Positions 30,297 to 37,137 of a stretch of DNA of 52,042 bases are shown one piece after another. Each line of letters starts with the position of its first letter. Positions within the stretch are counted from its first letter, which is position 1. The notes under the pieces are model-generated. The model saw nothing but the letters and a program-made list of their open reading frames with translations. It made no database searches and had not been told where the DNA came from. The DNA is from a virus. The translations under genes and the position numbers were made by a program. Where the stretch lies: IMG/VR virus record IMGVR_UViG_3300021475_000019, positions 1 to 52,042 of that record, one strand, 5' to 3'.

Positions 30297-30532
30297 GCCA
30301 GGACCTTCTCGCGGATCGGCGTGGCCTTGGTGCCGCGCACGCGGACCTCGACCAGCCCCCGCAGCGCGCGGCTTTTACGGTTGTTGTTTACGGGTTTGTT
30401 GTTGTAGGCCTTGTCCGCCAACTCATGGGCGATCCAGTAGATGTCGATCTCCACATCGACGTCGACCTCGACCTTTTGCTTCAACTTGCGGTCCCAGACG
30501 GGAACGTTCCTGAGGAGGCGCGTCTCTTTCAT
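30293..30532 (-). CDS. small beta-rich hypothetical protein
   Basis: 79 residues from ATG 30532: KETRLLRNVPVWDRKLKQKVEVDVDVEIDIYWIAHELADKAYNNKP, then a basic end RGLVEVRVRGTKATPIREKVLA. The VEVDVDVEIDIYWIA stretch followed by HELADKAYNN resembles small phage proteins that regulate or modify; I cannot name it. Coupled by four-base overlaps. Confidence 0.58.
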   Translation of the reverse strand: MKETRLLRNVPVWDRKLKQKVEVDVDVEIDIYWIAHELADKAYNNKPVNNNRKSRALRGLVEVRVRGTKATPIREKVLA

Positions 30533-30768
30533 TTGCGGCCCTTGGTCGCCTTGCCGAGCCTCTTGCTCATGCGGGGCTCCTGCGTGTCGCCGGTCGGCGC
30601 GGGCATGGTCGAGCCGCGCGCCACGTCGGGGCGGAACTCGTTGTAGACCCGGCCCTTGAGGCTGGGCGGGCGCTCTTCGGGCTTGCCGGGCGCCTGGGCG
30701 GTGAAGCCGCGTTCGAACTTGGTCGTCGGAGCGGATTTGCCGCCCTTCGTGGTTTGCTTGGCCATCAT
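30529..30768 (-). CDS. small basic disordered protein
   Basis: 79 residues starting MAKQTTKGGKSAPTTKFERGFTAQ, with the middle RPPSLKGRVYNEFRPDVARGS and a Lys/Arg-rich end (MSKRLGKATKGRK). No domain. Highly basic and probably nucleic-acid or head associated. Adjacent ATGs at 30768 and 30765 can both serve as start. Confidence 0.55.
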   Translation of the reverse strand: MMAKQTTKGGKSAPTTKFERGFTAQAPGKPEERPPSLKGRVYNEFRPDVARGSTMPAPTGDTQEPRMSKRLGKATKGRK

Positions 30769-31256
30769 CCTTCTCCTCGGTTGGCTTCCCACACCTGCGA
30801 GCGCGAGGGCACGCAATTGCAGAAGCCTTCGTAGTCCCCCCGCCATCTGAAGTTCTGGTTCTGCTGCGCCTGCGCCTGCGCGCACTGGGCCTGCTGGGCC
30901 GCCTGCATCTGCGCCAGCTCGCCCTGGGCCTGTAGCAGGGCGAGGTTCTGCTCCGGCAACCAGAGCGGGCCGACGCGCTGGAGCTGCTCGCGCTCGCGGT
31001 CGAACGCCTCACGGGCCTCGCGGGCTTGCTTGACGATGCGCTGGGCCGTCTCGCGCCAGTGGGTGGTCAGGTGCTGTTCGAGGAGGATCTCGCGCTCCAG
31101 GCGTTCGATGTGGTCGACGAGGCGGGCCTGCGAGCGTTGGAGGCGCGCGTTCTCCTTGGTCAGGCGTTCGACCTCGCTCTCGACCGGGATTTGGACCGGC
31201 CTTTCCGGCCTGGGCAGGAGCGCCACCAGGGCGCCGACGAATGCGGTCAGGGTCAA
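30765..31256 (-). CDS. membrane-anchored coiled-coil protein (inner-spanin-like)
   Basis: The start is TTG 31256, overlapping the stop of the gene before (TTGA), which gives 163 residues. There is a short hydrophobic N-terminus (TLTAFVGALVALLPRPERP), then a long coiled coil with heptads (VERLTKENARLQRSQARLVDHIERLEREILLEQHL and AREAREAFDREREQLQ). A Gln/Ala-rich region follows and the end contains NFRWRGDYEGFCNCV. One N-terminal hydrophobic anchor plus coiled coil is the layout of an inner-membrane spanin, but it is far from the endolysin, so this is only a suggestion. Confidence 0.55.
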   Translation of the reverse strand: MTLTAFVGALVALLPRPERPVQIPVESEVERLTKENARLQRSQARLVDHIERLEREILLEQHLTTHWRETAQRIVKQAREAREAFDREREQLQRVGPLWLPEQNLALLQAQGELAQMQAAQQAQCAQAQAQQNQNFRWRGDYEGFCNCVPSRSQVWEANRGEG

Positions 31257-31492
31257 TGCAGTCTCTCCTCTGTGCTGATCTCCGTCACTTCCACGATAGA
31301 CTTGGCCGCCTTGAGCGCGATCTCGATCAATCTTACCGCGTCGTGGGGCTCGATGTTGGCGATGATCGCGCCCTGCTTGTCCTGGCCGAACAGGAGCATC
31401 GTGAAGGTCATGCCTTGATCTTCGATCAGTCGCGCCGCCGCGCGGGCGGCGTCCTGCTGGTGCGGCGTGAGCAGGTCCCATCCGGCGCTCAC
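31253..31492 (-). CDS. small conserved protein
   Basis: 79 residues from GTG 31492 (GTGA overlap): helix PHQQDAARAAARLIEDQG, then MTFTMLLFGQDKQGAIIANIEPHDAVRLIEIALKAAKSIVEVTEI. The strand MTFTMLLFG with IIANI and the helix around DAVRLIEIALKAAK indicate a small alpha/beta protein. No family name known to me. Confidence 0.58.
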   Translation of the reverse strand: MSAGWDLLTPHQQDAARAAARLIEDQGMTFTMLLFGQDKQGAIIANIEPHDAVRLIEIALKAAKSIVEVTEISTEERLH

Positions 31493-31692
31493 GCCGTCGT
31501 CTCCTTCGCCGGATAGACGCGGTCGCTGACGCGCGAGAGCCTGCCGCGCGCGAAGCCGATGTGGAAGAGGAACGCCTCGCGATGATGTGAGCCCTGGCCG
31601 ACCATGGCCTTGGTGAGGGCGTGCCGGGCCTCGATCAGCGCCCGCTCGACCTCGCGCAGGTCGTCGAGGTTCTGCTTGTCGTCTTCGGTCAT
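31489..31692 (-). CDS. small helical protein
   Basis: 67 residues from ATG 31692: an N-terminal acidic helix TEDDKQNLDDLREVERALIEARHALTKAM, then HHREAFLFHIGFARGRLSRVSDR. Overlaps on both sides. Function unknown. Confidence 0.58.
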   Translation of the reverse strand: MTEDDKQNLDDLREVERALIEARHALTKAMVGQGSHHREAFLFHIGFARGRLSRVSDRVYPAKETTA

Positions 31693-31961
31693 GATGCGTC
31701 CTGGGCGTGATTGGCGGGCTTGAGGAGGCGGTCGGGCTCCAGGAGGTCGCGCACGGTGGCGATGAACGCCTGGGCGTTTGGGTCGTCGGCGGGGGCGTTG
31801 GCGGCGATGATGTCGAGGCTGTCGCGGAGGAGCTGCCGCAGCGTTTTGCCGGGATGTCTGCGCCGCCAGCGCATGTGGCTGCACATGTAGTCGGCGCGCT
31901 TCTGGTTATCGTTGGCGACCGGCAGATTGTCATTGGCGGGTTCCCGCTTTTTGCGGCGCAT
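31689..31961 (-). CDS. first gene of the leftward late operon, small basic protein
   Basis: 90 residues. The start RRKKREPANDNLPVANDNQKRADYM is very basic and contains two ANDN motifs; it is followed by HMRWRRRHPGKTLRQLLRDSLDIIAANAPADDPNAQAFIATVRDLLEP. It may bind nucleic acid. Upstream is the control region with operator-like sites, so this gene probably opens the packaging/structural transcript. Confidence 0.6.
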   Translation of the reverse strand: MRRKKREPANDNLPVANDNQKRADYMCSHMRWRRRHPGKTLRQLLRDSLDIIAANAPADDPNAQAFIATVRDLLEPDRLLKPANHAQDAS

Positions 31962-32232
31962 ATCGGGCCTCCCCCTTGTCCTGTTCGCGTCATTTTTGAC
32001 CAGAATACTTCCGTGGAAGCAGGTCTAAGCCAGCTCATGCCGCGCGAATGTTAGTTTGCTTACAAGTTGCTTGGATCTTTATTTGATCACGTTCCCGTGA
32101 TCGCCCTTTCACCAGCACCCTGCAACTTGCTAACAGTAACAAACTAACTTCCGCTGCGGTCCAGTCCCAAAAATGGGGAGGCGGTGTTCTCAACCGTTCT
32201 ATAGCTGGGCAAAGTGACCACCCCAGATTACC
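31962..32232. promoter_or_regulatory. control region upstream of the leftward operon, with GTTAG/CTAAC operators
   Basis: No gene is seen here. GTTAGTTTGCTTAC (32050-32063) and GTAACAAACTAAC (32136-32148) match the operator family found at 32568 and 41659-41743, and GCAACTTGCTAAC (32122-32134) is a weaker match. GATCACG TTCC CGTGATC (about 32083-32100) is an additional perfect 7-bp inverted repeat. The leftward late promoter should be in this stretch; I could not choose a convincing -35/-10 pair. Confidence 0.55.
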
Positions 32233-32502
32233 TCAATGTTGCTTTTGGCCCGCTAAGCCCTTGTCGCGCTTGGCGATCCACTTATCCACAGCTCCGGCTC
32301 TAATTTCCGGCCAGTGGTGGAGTATCTCAAAAATGATCTCGGCCATGCGCGGCACGGGCCGCTCACCCTTCAGCCACCGCCGCACCGTGATCGGCTGCAC
32401 CCCCAAAAACCGCGCGATTTCAGCATGAAAAATCCGCCGGTCCTCCTTCCGGCCGTTCCGTAAACATTGCTCGATCACATCATTCAACCGCTCCGGCGAC
32501 AT
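32233..32502 (-). CDS. HTH DNA-binding protein, paralogue 1
   Basis: 89 residues from ATG 32502: SPERLNDVIEQCLRNGRKEDRRIFHAEIARFLGVQPITVRRWLKGERPVPRMAEIIFEIL. The EIARFLGVQPITVRRWLKGE segment is a Cro/C1-like helix-turn-helix. It ends with a Lys-rich tail. The next gene upstream (32652-32873) is a clear paralogue. It is flanked by operators of the GTTAG/CTAAC type, so autoregulation is likely. Confidence 0.75.
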   Translation of the reverse strand: MSPERLNDVIEQCLRNGRKEDRRIFHAEIARFLGVQPITVRRWLKGERPVPRMAEIIFEILHHWPEIRAGAVDKWIAKRDKGLAGQKQH

Positions 32503-32531
32503 CGCTGCTCCACCTCCTGAAACGGGAGAAC

Positions 32532-32629
32532 GTAGCAAACCTACGCTTCAGACGGGGCAAGTATTCGGTAAACAATCTAACAACTCATTGTGATCAAACA
32601 AGTTGTGGGTAAGCAACGTTATGTTGCTT
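32532..32629. promoter_or_regulatory. operator cluster before HTH paralogue 1
   Basis: GTAGCAAACCTAC (32532-32544), GTAAACAATCTAAC (32568-32581) and GTAAGCAACGTTAT (32609-32622) are variants of one 14-bp operator. The last overlaps a perfect inverted repeat AAGCAAC (32611-32617)-GTTAT-GTTGCTT (32623-32629). TTGTGATCAAACAAGTTGTG (around 32588) has a further TTG/CAA dyad. These sites lie from -30 to -127 relative to the 32502 start. Confidence 0.6.
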
Positions 32630-32651
32630 TAGGCACCCTAAGCCCTTGACT

Positions 32652-32873
32652 TCATCGGCCCCAGGCCGCACGAACCTCAGGCCAGTCGTGGAAAATCTCC
32701 ATCACAATCTCCACACTGCGCGGGATCGGCGCCTCACCCTTCAACCAACGCCGGAGCGTCATCGGCGTCACCCCCAAAAAGCGCGCCACATTGGCGTAAC
32801 TGTACGGCAGGCCCTGGCTGCGCCGCCGCCGAAAACACTCCTCAATCAATTCGTTAAGTCGCTCTGGGGTCAT
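32652..32873 (-). CDS. HTH DNA-binding protein, paralogue 2
   Basis: 73 residues: TPERLNELIEECFRRRRSQGLPYSYANVARFLGVTPMTLRRWLKGEAPIPRSVEIVMEIFHDWPE. It shares with paralogue 1 the start (.PERLN..IE.C.R), the HTH (ARFLGV.P.T.RRWLKGE) and HDWPE/HHWPE, but has no Lys-rich tail. The pair probably arose by tandem duplication and could form competing repressors, such as CI/Cro-type opposition, on the shared operators. Which is which cannot be read from sequence. Confidence 0.75.
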   Translation of the reverse strand: MTPERLNELIEECFRRRRSQGLPYSYANVARFLGVTPMTLRRWLKGEAPIPRSVEIVMEIFHDWPEVRAAWGR

Positions 32874-33084
32874 CGGACCCCTCCCCGCCGCACTCGCCTC
32901 CCCCTGTTAACATCCCGCGCCCGGCGGCCTCATTAGGCAATAGGTATTTCTACCTATGCTCACACCCCCCGCAAGCCCGCAAAGGCCCGGCGTTGTGGGC
33001 TTTTGCGCTCATTTGTGCCGATGGACCATACGGCGCCCCCGGCACATTTACGCCCGCTGGGCCCTCCTACATAATTGATGCATC

Positions 33085-33240
33085 ATGCGAAAACCGCGCC
33101 CGGCCCCCGAACGGGTCGTCCTCACCATGCCCAAAGACCTCCTCGATCAGATCGATGAATACCGCTGGGCCAACCGCATCCCATCGCGCGCCGAAGCCAT
33201 CCGCCAGCTCATCAAAGAAGGCCTCCGGCTCAAGAAGTAG
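33085..33240 (+). CDS. ribbon-helix-helix (Arc/CopG-type) regulator
   Basis: A 51-residue protein: RKPRPAPERVVLTMPKDLLDQI, then DEYRWANRIPSRAEAIRQLIKEGLRLKK. The strand VVLTMP, helix LLDQIDEYR and the SRAEAIR.LI.EGL ending are the hallmark of ribbon-helix-helix DNA-binding domains. It is the only rightward gene in the control region and would act as a dimeric repressor. The next 50 bases contain GGCGGCG/CGCCGCC arms that could end transcription from both sides. Confidence 0.78.
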   Translation: MRKPRPAPERVVLTMPKDLLDQIDEYRWANRIPSRAEAIRQLIKEGLRLKK

Positions 33241-33294
33241 CCGACAAAAAAAGACTGGAGCCTCCCGACGGTATGGCGAAAAGATGGCGGCGGG

Positions 33295-33609
33295 CTAACT
33301 CGCCGCCCCCTTCTTCCGCGCCCGCCAGCCGCGCATGTACGCCTTCATGTACGTTTTCATGTAGGCCTTCTGGTAGGCGTTGCGGTCGAAGCCCTTCTTC
33401 TTCACAGGCGGCGCCAGAACCTCCTCGCTCTTCAACACGCGACCGTCCTGGACAAAGGCCCGACCTTGGACAGCAGCCTCCTTAAACGCCGCCTTCCCCA
33501 CCGCAGCCCCCACCCGCTCCGACGCCTCGCTCAAAACCGCCCGCGCCCTCTCAAGCCGCTCAGGAGCAGGCCGAGGAGCCGGGACCTCGTCGGCGTAATT
33601 GATCGCCAT
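33295..33609 (-). CDS. small basic protein with YMK repeats, behind an operator array
   Basis: 104 residues: an Ala/Glu-rich helical start (PERLERARAVLSEASERVGAAVGKAAF), GRAFVQDGRVLKSEEVLAP, and a C-terminus with three YMK units (QKAYMKTYMKAYMRGWRARKKG). The last part is a strongly basic amphipathic helix that could bind DNA. The start at 33609 has its ribosome-binding site (AGG) inside the first of four 17-bp operator repeats, so expression is probably repressed by whatever binds them, perhaps by itself. Confidence 0.62.
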   Translation of the reverse strand: MAINYADEVPAPRPAPERLERARAVLSEASERVGAAVGKAAFKEAAVQGRAFVQDGRVLKSEEVLAPPVKKKGFDRNAYQKAYMKTYMKAYMRGWRARKKGAAS

Positions 33610-33610
33610 T

Positions 33611-33682
33611 TGTTAAGACCTTTACTGCGATGTTAAGACCTTTACTGTTAAGACCTTAATTGTGCCAGTAAAGACCTTAACA
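33611..33682. promoter_or_regulatory. four AAGACCTT operator repeats
   Basis: TGTTAAGACCTTTACTG at 33611-33627 and 33631-33647, TGTTAAGACCTTAATTG at 33646-33662, and the reverse-type CAGTAAAGACCTTAACA at 33666-33682. The ideal site is the palindrome TGTTAAG..CTTAACA. Sites 2 and 3 share two bases. They lie directly before the start at 33609 and cover its ribosome-binding site. Confidence 0.8.
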
Positions 33683-34281
33683 GGTCAAGATTTAACCTAT
33701 ACCATTTTGGCCGTGTGGTCTGAAAACGGGGGGCGTGATGGGATGGGTCCCCCCCTTCGGGGGCCTCCCCCAACAACCACCTATAGGGGGGTCTTTTCGG
33801 TTGGCCAGAAAGCGGGGGTAGGGTCCCCAGACCCGGTTGTGCTAACGTTGATCACATCAACGATCTATGATCAGGTCACGTAACCACTTGATATCGCATC
33901 GAGTTCCACGCTGGAATACGATACGTCTGCTAACCTATTGATATTGTTAGGTTGCATTCCCGCACGGTGCGGGATTTGGCTGTGTGATGCAATGCGCGCA
34001 TGGCTCACGTGGATAATGCGGTTGTGGTGCGGTTGCATGCGGTTGCGACCCAGTCTCGGACAAGCTTAAATAAAACCAGACGCGCAAGCCTGCGTCAAGC
34101 CTGCATCGAGGCGGATGTGGCTCAAACTTCGGATTGCCCGCAATTATAGTACACTGAAGTATTGTTTGAGACTATACTGGTTAAAAAACAGTGATGTAAA
34201 CTCAAAAACCTAAATGATTTCAATGGGTTAAAAGTGATGTAGCCTCGGCGCTGTAAAGGAGTGCAGGTCTCTGATATGGTA
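33683..34281. other. 600-bp AT-richer intergenic region, possible origin or control region
   Basis: I see no gene here. The left part (33740-33830) has G- and C-runs able to fold (CCCCCC TTCG GGGGGC and AGGGGGGTC). The middle has three TGCGGTTG repeats at 34018, 34028 and 34038 with exact 10-bp spacing. The right part (34130-34240) is the most AT-rich stretch of the window apart from the fibre tip, with GTGATGTA twice (34192, 34235). It ends in CTCTGATA-TGG-TATCAGAG (34269-34287). Confidence 0.45.
34018..34045 (+). repeat. three TGCGGTTG iterons, 10-bp period
   Basis: TGCGGTTG begins at 34018, 34028 and 34038; only two bases vary between copies. One helical turn spacing places them on one face of the DNA, as for an initiator or regulator array. 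Confidence 0.65.
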
Positions 34282-34287
34282 TCAGAG
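34269..34287. terminator. hairpin at the end of the leftward gene 34282-35031
   Basis: CTCTGATA (34269-34276)-TGG-TATCAGAG (34280-34287), a perfect 8-bp stem overlapping the stop codon. There is no U-tract, so its role as a terminator is uncertain. Confidence 0.4.
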
Positions 34288-35031
34288 CCCCCGATCTCTG
34301 GCTTGTTTGGTTCTGAGCAATAGTCTTGCGGCGTTCAGTCTTTGTTGTGGATCGTCGCTATCTAGAGCAGCGAGTATGGTGCATTGGGCATTATCGAGGG
34401 CTTGTTGCAGCGTTTCCTGGGTATTGGCTCGCCAGATTGGTGTGAGGTCGATGCCTGTGTCGGCTAATGGTCTGAAGGTCTTGAGGACATCGCTATCGCC
34501 TGCTCTGTCGCTTGCCTGCTGGTTGGCGAGCTGGTGCAGTCTGAGCGTGATCATGCGGCGTCTCATCTGCTCGCGGAGCTTACGACTGCGATAGACGACC
34601 TGTGCGCGGCCTCCCCATGAGGCTGGCGCTGGCTTGAGCTTGAGGCGCTCAGAGCTTTCGACTTTGGCAATGAGTTCGTCCAGGCGCTTGTCCTGGGCCT
34701 TCCTACGGCTATCTCGACCGAAGCCGTAGGCTGCAGCGTATTTGATGTTCATCGCATCGCAGCATTGGGTGCAGCGTGGCGCGTCGTCGATCAGGTAGAG
34801 CGTGACGGCGAGCTTGGCGCATTTCGGGCACACGAAGTACGACCAGCCGCCGCCATTCGGGAAGCGCACGTGGCCGGTGCCGATGAGCTTCGTTGTGCCA
34901 TCGGGGAATGGGATGACGGCCTGGCGCTTGGCCGGATCGATCACGCCCATGGCGCGGAAGCGCGATACGCGCACGCTCTGGAACTCATCGAAAAACCGGC
35001 GATTGTCGGCGTCTGATCGACGTTTGCCCAT
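34282..35031 (-). CDS. conserved zinc-finger phage/prophage protein
   Basis: 249 residues from ATG 35031 (GTG 35040 is an alternative). Landmarks are RRFFDEFQSVRVSRFRAMGV, FPNGGGWSYFVCPKCAKLA and DDAPRCTQCCDAM (two CxxC pairs, zinc finger, residues ~68-92), YGFGRDSRRKAQDKRLDELI, and WGGRAQVVYRSRKLREQMRRRMITLRLHQLANQ. The protein is very basic. I recognise the type from rhizobial genomes and phages, but no function is established. A C-terminal repeat-like helix region (LNAARLLLRTKQARDR) follows. It is isolated between noncoding regions and might act as a DNA-binding regulator. Confidence 0.65.
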   Translation of the reverse strand: MGKRRSDADNRRFFDEFQSVRVSRFRAMGVIDPAKRQAVIPFPDGTTKLIGTGHVRFPNGGGWSYFVCPKCAKLAVTLYLIDDAPRCTQCCDAMNIKYAAAYGFGRDSRRKAQDKRLDELIAKVESSERLKLKPAPASWGGRAQVVYRSRKLREQMRRRMITLRLHQLANQQASDRAGDSDVLKTFRPLADTGIDLTPIWRANTQETLQQALDNAQCTILAALDSDDPQQRLNAARLLLRTKQARDRGL

Positions 35032-35109
35032 GGGCTGCACGATAACAAATTCGTGCGTTGAGGTGAAGGTGTTGTCAGGCTGCCATCGCTGGGGTTATGG
35101 GTCACGCCG

Positions 35110-35211
35110 ATGAGCCACCTCCAGCCCCTAACTTTCGTGTTCATCTTGATCATCGTTTTTTGCGCTGGCTGGTGCTGCGCATTGTGGTGGCTGCAGTGGT
35201 TGCGAAAATGA
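35110..35211 (+). CDS. 33-residue membrane peptide
   Basis: SHLQPLTFVFILIIVFCAGW then CCALWWLQWLRK: one transmembrane segment with a Trp/Cys-rich end. The stop overlaps the ATG of the next small gene (ATGA). Real expression is inferred only from the chain of overlapping starts. Confidence 0.45.
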   Translation: MSHLQPLTFVFILIIVFCAGWCCALWWLQWLRK

Positions 35212-35270
35212 GCGACGATCCCATCATCCACACCAAGGCCAAGCAGCCAAAACAGGCCACGCTCAAATGA
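35208..35270 (+). CDS. 20-residue peptide with MSD-PII leader
   Basis: Encodes MSDDPIIHTKAKQPKQATLK. ATGA overlaps exist at both ends. Its first seven residues recur at the starts of the proteins at 35527 (MSDPIIRT) and 35960 (MTDPIIHD), so it looks like a truncated member of the same family or a translational coupler. Confidence 0.4.
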   Translation: MSDDPIIHTKAKQPKQATLK

Positions 35271-35530
35271 ACCCAAAAAAACAAATCGCGCGCGCGATCA
35301 TGCAATGGCTGATGCTCGAACCCTTCGCCAACATGGACATGGGCCCGCCCAGGCAAGACGCTGACGGCAAATTCTTGCTCACGACGACCTATCGCTCGCG
35401 TGGCGAAGCAAGGCGAGCGCAGATCTTCCTCAGCGTCATCCAGACGACTATTGGCCAGCGAGCGGTGGCATGGTTATGGCGGGCGGCCGAGCTGCCGCTC
35501 CCCCCAGCGCCCAGAAATTGGCGCTCATGA
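35267..35530 (+). CDS. small hypothetical protein
   Basis: 87 residues: NPKKQIARAIMQWLMLEPFANMDMGPPRQDADGKFLLTTTYRSRGEARRAQIFLSVIQTTIGQRAVAWLWRAAELP. It has a helix, a strand pair (GKFLLTTTYRS) and a basic helix. Not recognised. ATG overlaps the previous stop. Confidence 0.6.
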   Translation: MNPKKQIARAIMQWLMLEPFANMDMGPPRQDADGKFLLTTTYRSRGEARRAQIFLSVIQTTIGQRAVAWLWRAAELPLPPAPRNWRS

Positions 35531-35910
35531 GCGATCCCATCATCCGCACCCCCGACCCCGCCGAGGCCATGCGCGCCAAGTGCCAGAAGGTGGCGGACGA
35601 TGAGGCTGATCGTTGCGAGAAGGCAGCTAACCAGCCAGGGATGGAAAAGATCCCCGCCATGCAAGATGCGATTATGGGGTGCGCACGACGCGTCAGGGCC
35701 GTTGCCAACGCTATCGCCGCCCTGGGCTCGCCCACGCCTGACCCCGCCGAGGCCATGCGCGCCAAGTGCGAGGCGATTGCGCGGGAGGGGGAGTTCGCGT
35801 TCGACATCGACGTGTGGCTCAACTCCACCAAGAAGGAGATGACTGCGCGCGTCGCTCTCGCCATTGCCGACGCGATCGCCGCCCTCAAGGGCAATGGAGG
35901 GCCGGGGTGA
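35527..35910 (+). CDS. hypothetical protein with duplicated PDPAEAMRAKC motif
   Basis: 127 residues from ATG 35527, which overlaps the preceding TGA. After the MSDPIIRT leader, PDPAEAMRAKCQKVADDEADRCEK appears, and again PDPAEAMRAKCEAIAREGEF ~60 residues later; both are followed by a helix ending in AIAAL. So the protein is an internal duplication of a ~55-residue helical unit. No known domain. Confidence 0.6.
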   Translation: MSDPIIRTPDPAEAMRAKCQKVADDEADRCEKAANQPGMEKIPAMQDAIMGCARRVRAVANAIAALGSPTPDPAEAMRAKCEAIAREGEFAFDIDVWLNSTKKEMTARVALAIADAIAALKGNGGPG

Positions 35911-35963
35911 GCTGCGAATGTCTGGCGCTGGTGATGAAGCTCACCGGAAAGCCCAAGCCATGA
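35907..35963 (+). CDS. 18-residue coupling peptide
   Basis: GTG 35907 overlaps the previous stop and TGA 35961-35963 overlaps the next ATG. Encodes SCECLALVMKLTGKPKP. It may just carry ribosomes to the next gene. Confidence 0.3.
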   Translation: MSCECLALVMKLTGKPKP

Positions 35964-36223
35964 CCGATCCCATCATCCACGATCCCGGCAACGAGCAACG
36001 CATCGACCGCGTGTACGTGTTCATGTCGATTGACGACCAGGGCATGAACGGCATCATCGCCTCGATCATACCCGCCATCGCAGCGGCCGGGCCTTTGGTC
36101 ACCGGCTCGCTGGGCGTCGCCGAATACATGAAAGGCCTCGCCCAGGAGGTCGCTGACAAGACGGGCAAGCCCGTCGGCATGTTCGCGTTCCGGCGCGAAA
36201 CGCAACTGTGGCAGACGGACTGA
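35960..36223 (+). CDS. hypothetical protein with MTDPII leader
   Basis: 87 residues from ATG 35960: TDPIIHDPGNEQRIDRVYVFMSIDDQGMNGIIASIIPAIAAAGPLVTGSLGVAEYMKGLAQEVADKTGKPVGMFAFRRETQLWQTD. The alternating strand-helix-strand layout (VYVFMSID, VGMFAFRRE) indicates a compact alpha/beta fold. Not recognised. TGATG overlap with the next gene. Confidence 0.6.
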   Translation: MTDPIIHDPGNEQRIDRVYVFMSIDDQGMNGIIASIIPAIAAAGPLVTGSLGVAEYMKGLAQEVADKTGKPVGMFAFRRETQLWQTD

Positions 36224-36627
36224 TGCCCTCGCCCGAAGATCGCGTCCGAAACGCCGAGTTCGCCAGACGGCTGAAGCTCATCATGGCCGAGCGCAACCTC
36301 ACGCAATCCGGCCTCGCCGAGCTAATCTGGCACCGGTACATCAACACCGAAGGCAAAAACGTCGCCAGAGGCCGCGACCGCGTTTCGGAGTGGGTGAACG
36401 GCAATGCTTTCCCCGACAAAAAGAACCTCGCGAAACTCGCCAAGGCGCTGAGGCTCAAAGTTTCCGACCTGTCGCCGGAACAGGAAACGAGAGTGGCGCA
36501 TCGGACCCCTGCGAGTTGGTCGGTCATCAAGCTGGACGATGGCCGAATATTTTTGCAGGCCGCCACATATCTCAAGCCTGCAATTGCAGCAGAGATAGCG
36601 CGTCTTTTGGTCGAGAATGACCAATGA
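36223..36627 (+). CDS. XRE-type helix-turn-helix regulator
   Basis: 134 residues from ATG 36223. ARRLKLIMAERNLTQSGLAELI then RDRVSEWVNGNAFPDKKNLAKLAKALRLKVSDL is an XRE HTH in which an insert (WHRYINTEGKNVARG) lengthens the turn between helices 2 and 3. The C-terminal part (SWSVIKLDDGRIFLQAATYLKPAIAAEIARLL) may be a dimerisation or sensing segment. It probably regulates the accessory operon it belongs to. Confidence 0.72.
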   Translation: MPSPEDRVRNAEFARRLKLIMAERNLTQSGLAELIWHRYINTEGKNVARGRDRVSEWVNGNAFPDKKNLAKLAKALRLKVSDLSPEQETRVAHRTPASWSVIKLDDGRIFLQAATYLKPAIAAEIARLLVENDQ

Positions 36628-36851
36628 TCGAGACGGTCTGCGCAACCTGCGGGGCTGAACCCCTTCACAACACCATCCGCTGCGAGCAATGCGGCAAGCC
36701 GCTGGTGTTCGCGACCTCGTTCACCTGCCCGCTCTGCAAGGCCGTGAGCTACAACCTGAACGACATCGTCAACCGCTATTGCGGGCGCTGCCATGTGTTC
36801 GTCGATGACCCCATATTGACCCTGCCCACCACAGGAGACGCAGATGGATGA
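36624..36851 (+). CDS. double zinc-ribbon protein
   Basis: 75 residues with four C..C pairs: ETVCATCGAEP, IRCEQCGKPLVF, FTCPLCKAVSYNLNDIVNRYCGRCHVFVDD. The last pair and the phrase NLNDI.NRYCGRCH are typical of a small family common in rhizobial genomes. Possibly binds nucleic acid or protein. ATGA overlap with the XRE gene. Confidence 0.65.
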   Translation: MIETVCATCGAEPLHNTIRCEQCGKPLVFATSFTCPLCKAVSYNLNDIVNRYCGRCHVFVDDPILTLPTTGDADG

Positions 36852-37074
36852 ATTGCAAGAGACGGTCGAGACGCTGATCGAGCTGAACGAGCCGGAGACG
36901 ATCCTGCCGACGCTGCGACGCGCGGCCGAGCGCCAGAAGGGCGTGCGCTGGCAGCGACTGGCGCTCGTCCTGGGCGAGGCCGAGATCAAGCTCGACCAGC
37001 TCAACAACGCCAAACCCGCAGGCCCAGACTTTAGGCCGGAGGCAGAAGTTGATGCCGAGGCCGAGAAGGCGTAA
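36844..37074 (+). CDS. small helical protein
   Basis: 76 residues: DELQETVETLIELNEPETILPTLRRAAERQKGVRWQRLALVLGEAEIKLDQLNNA, then an acidic tail. An all-helical, acidic protein of unknown role, last in the unit before a terminator. Confidence 0.58.
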   Translation: MDELQETVETLIELNEPETILPTLRRAAERQKGVRWQRLALVLGEAEIKLDQLNNAKPAGPDFRPEAEVDAEAEKA

Positions 37075-37106
37075 GGTCGCCTCGCTCTGTTGAGGTCATG
37101 TTCTGG

Positions 37107-37136
37107 GGGCCGGGCTTCTCCATCCCGGCCCTTTTT
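37107..37136 (+). terminator. intrinsic terminator
   Basis: GGGCCGGG (37107-37114), 9-base loop, CCCGGCCC (37124-37131), TTTTT. It ends the unit 35110-37074. Confidence 0.85.
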
Positions 37137-37137
37137 C

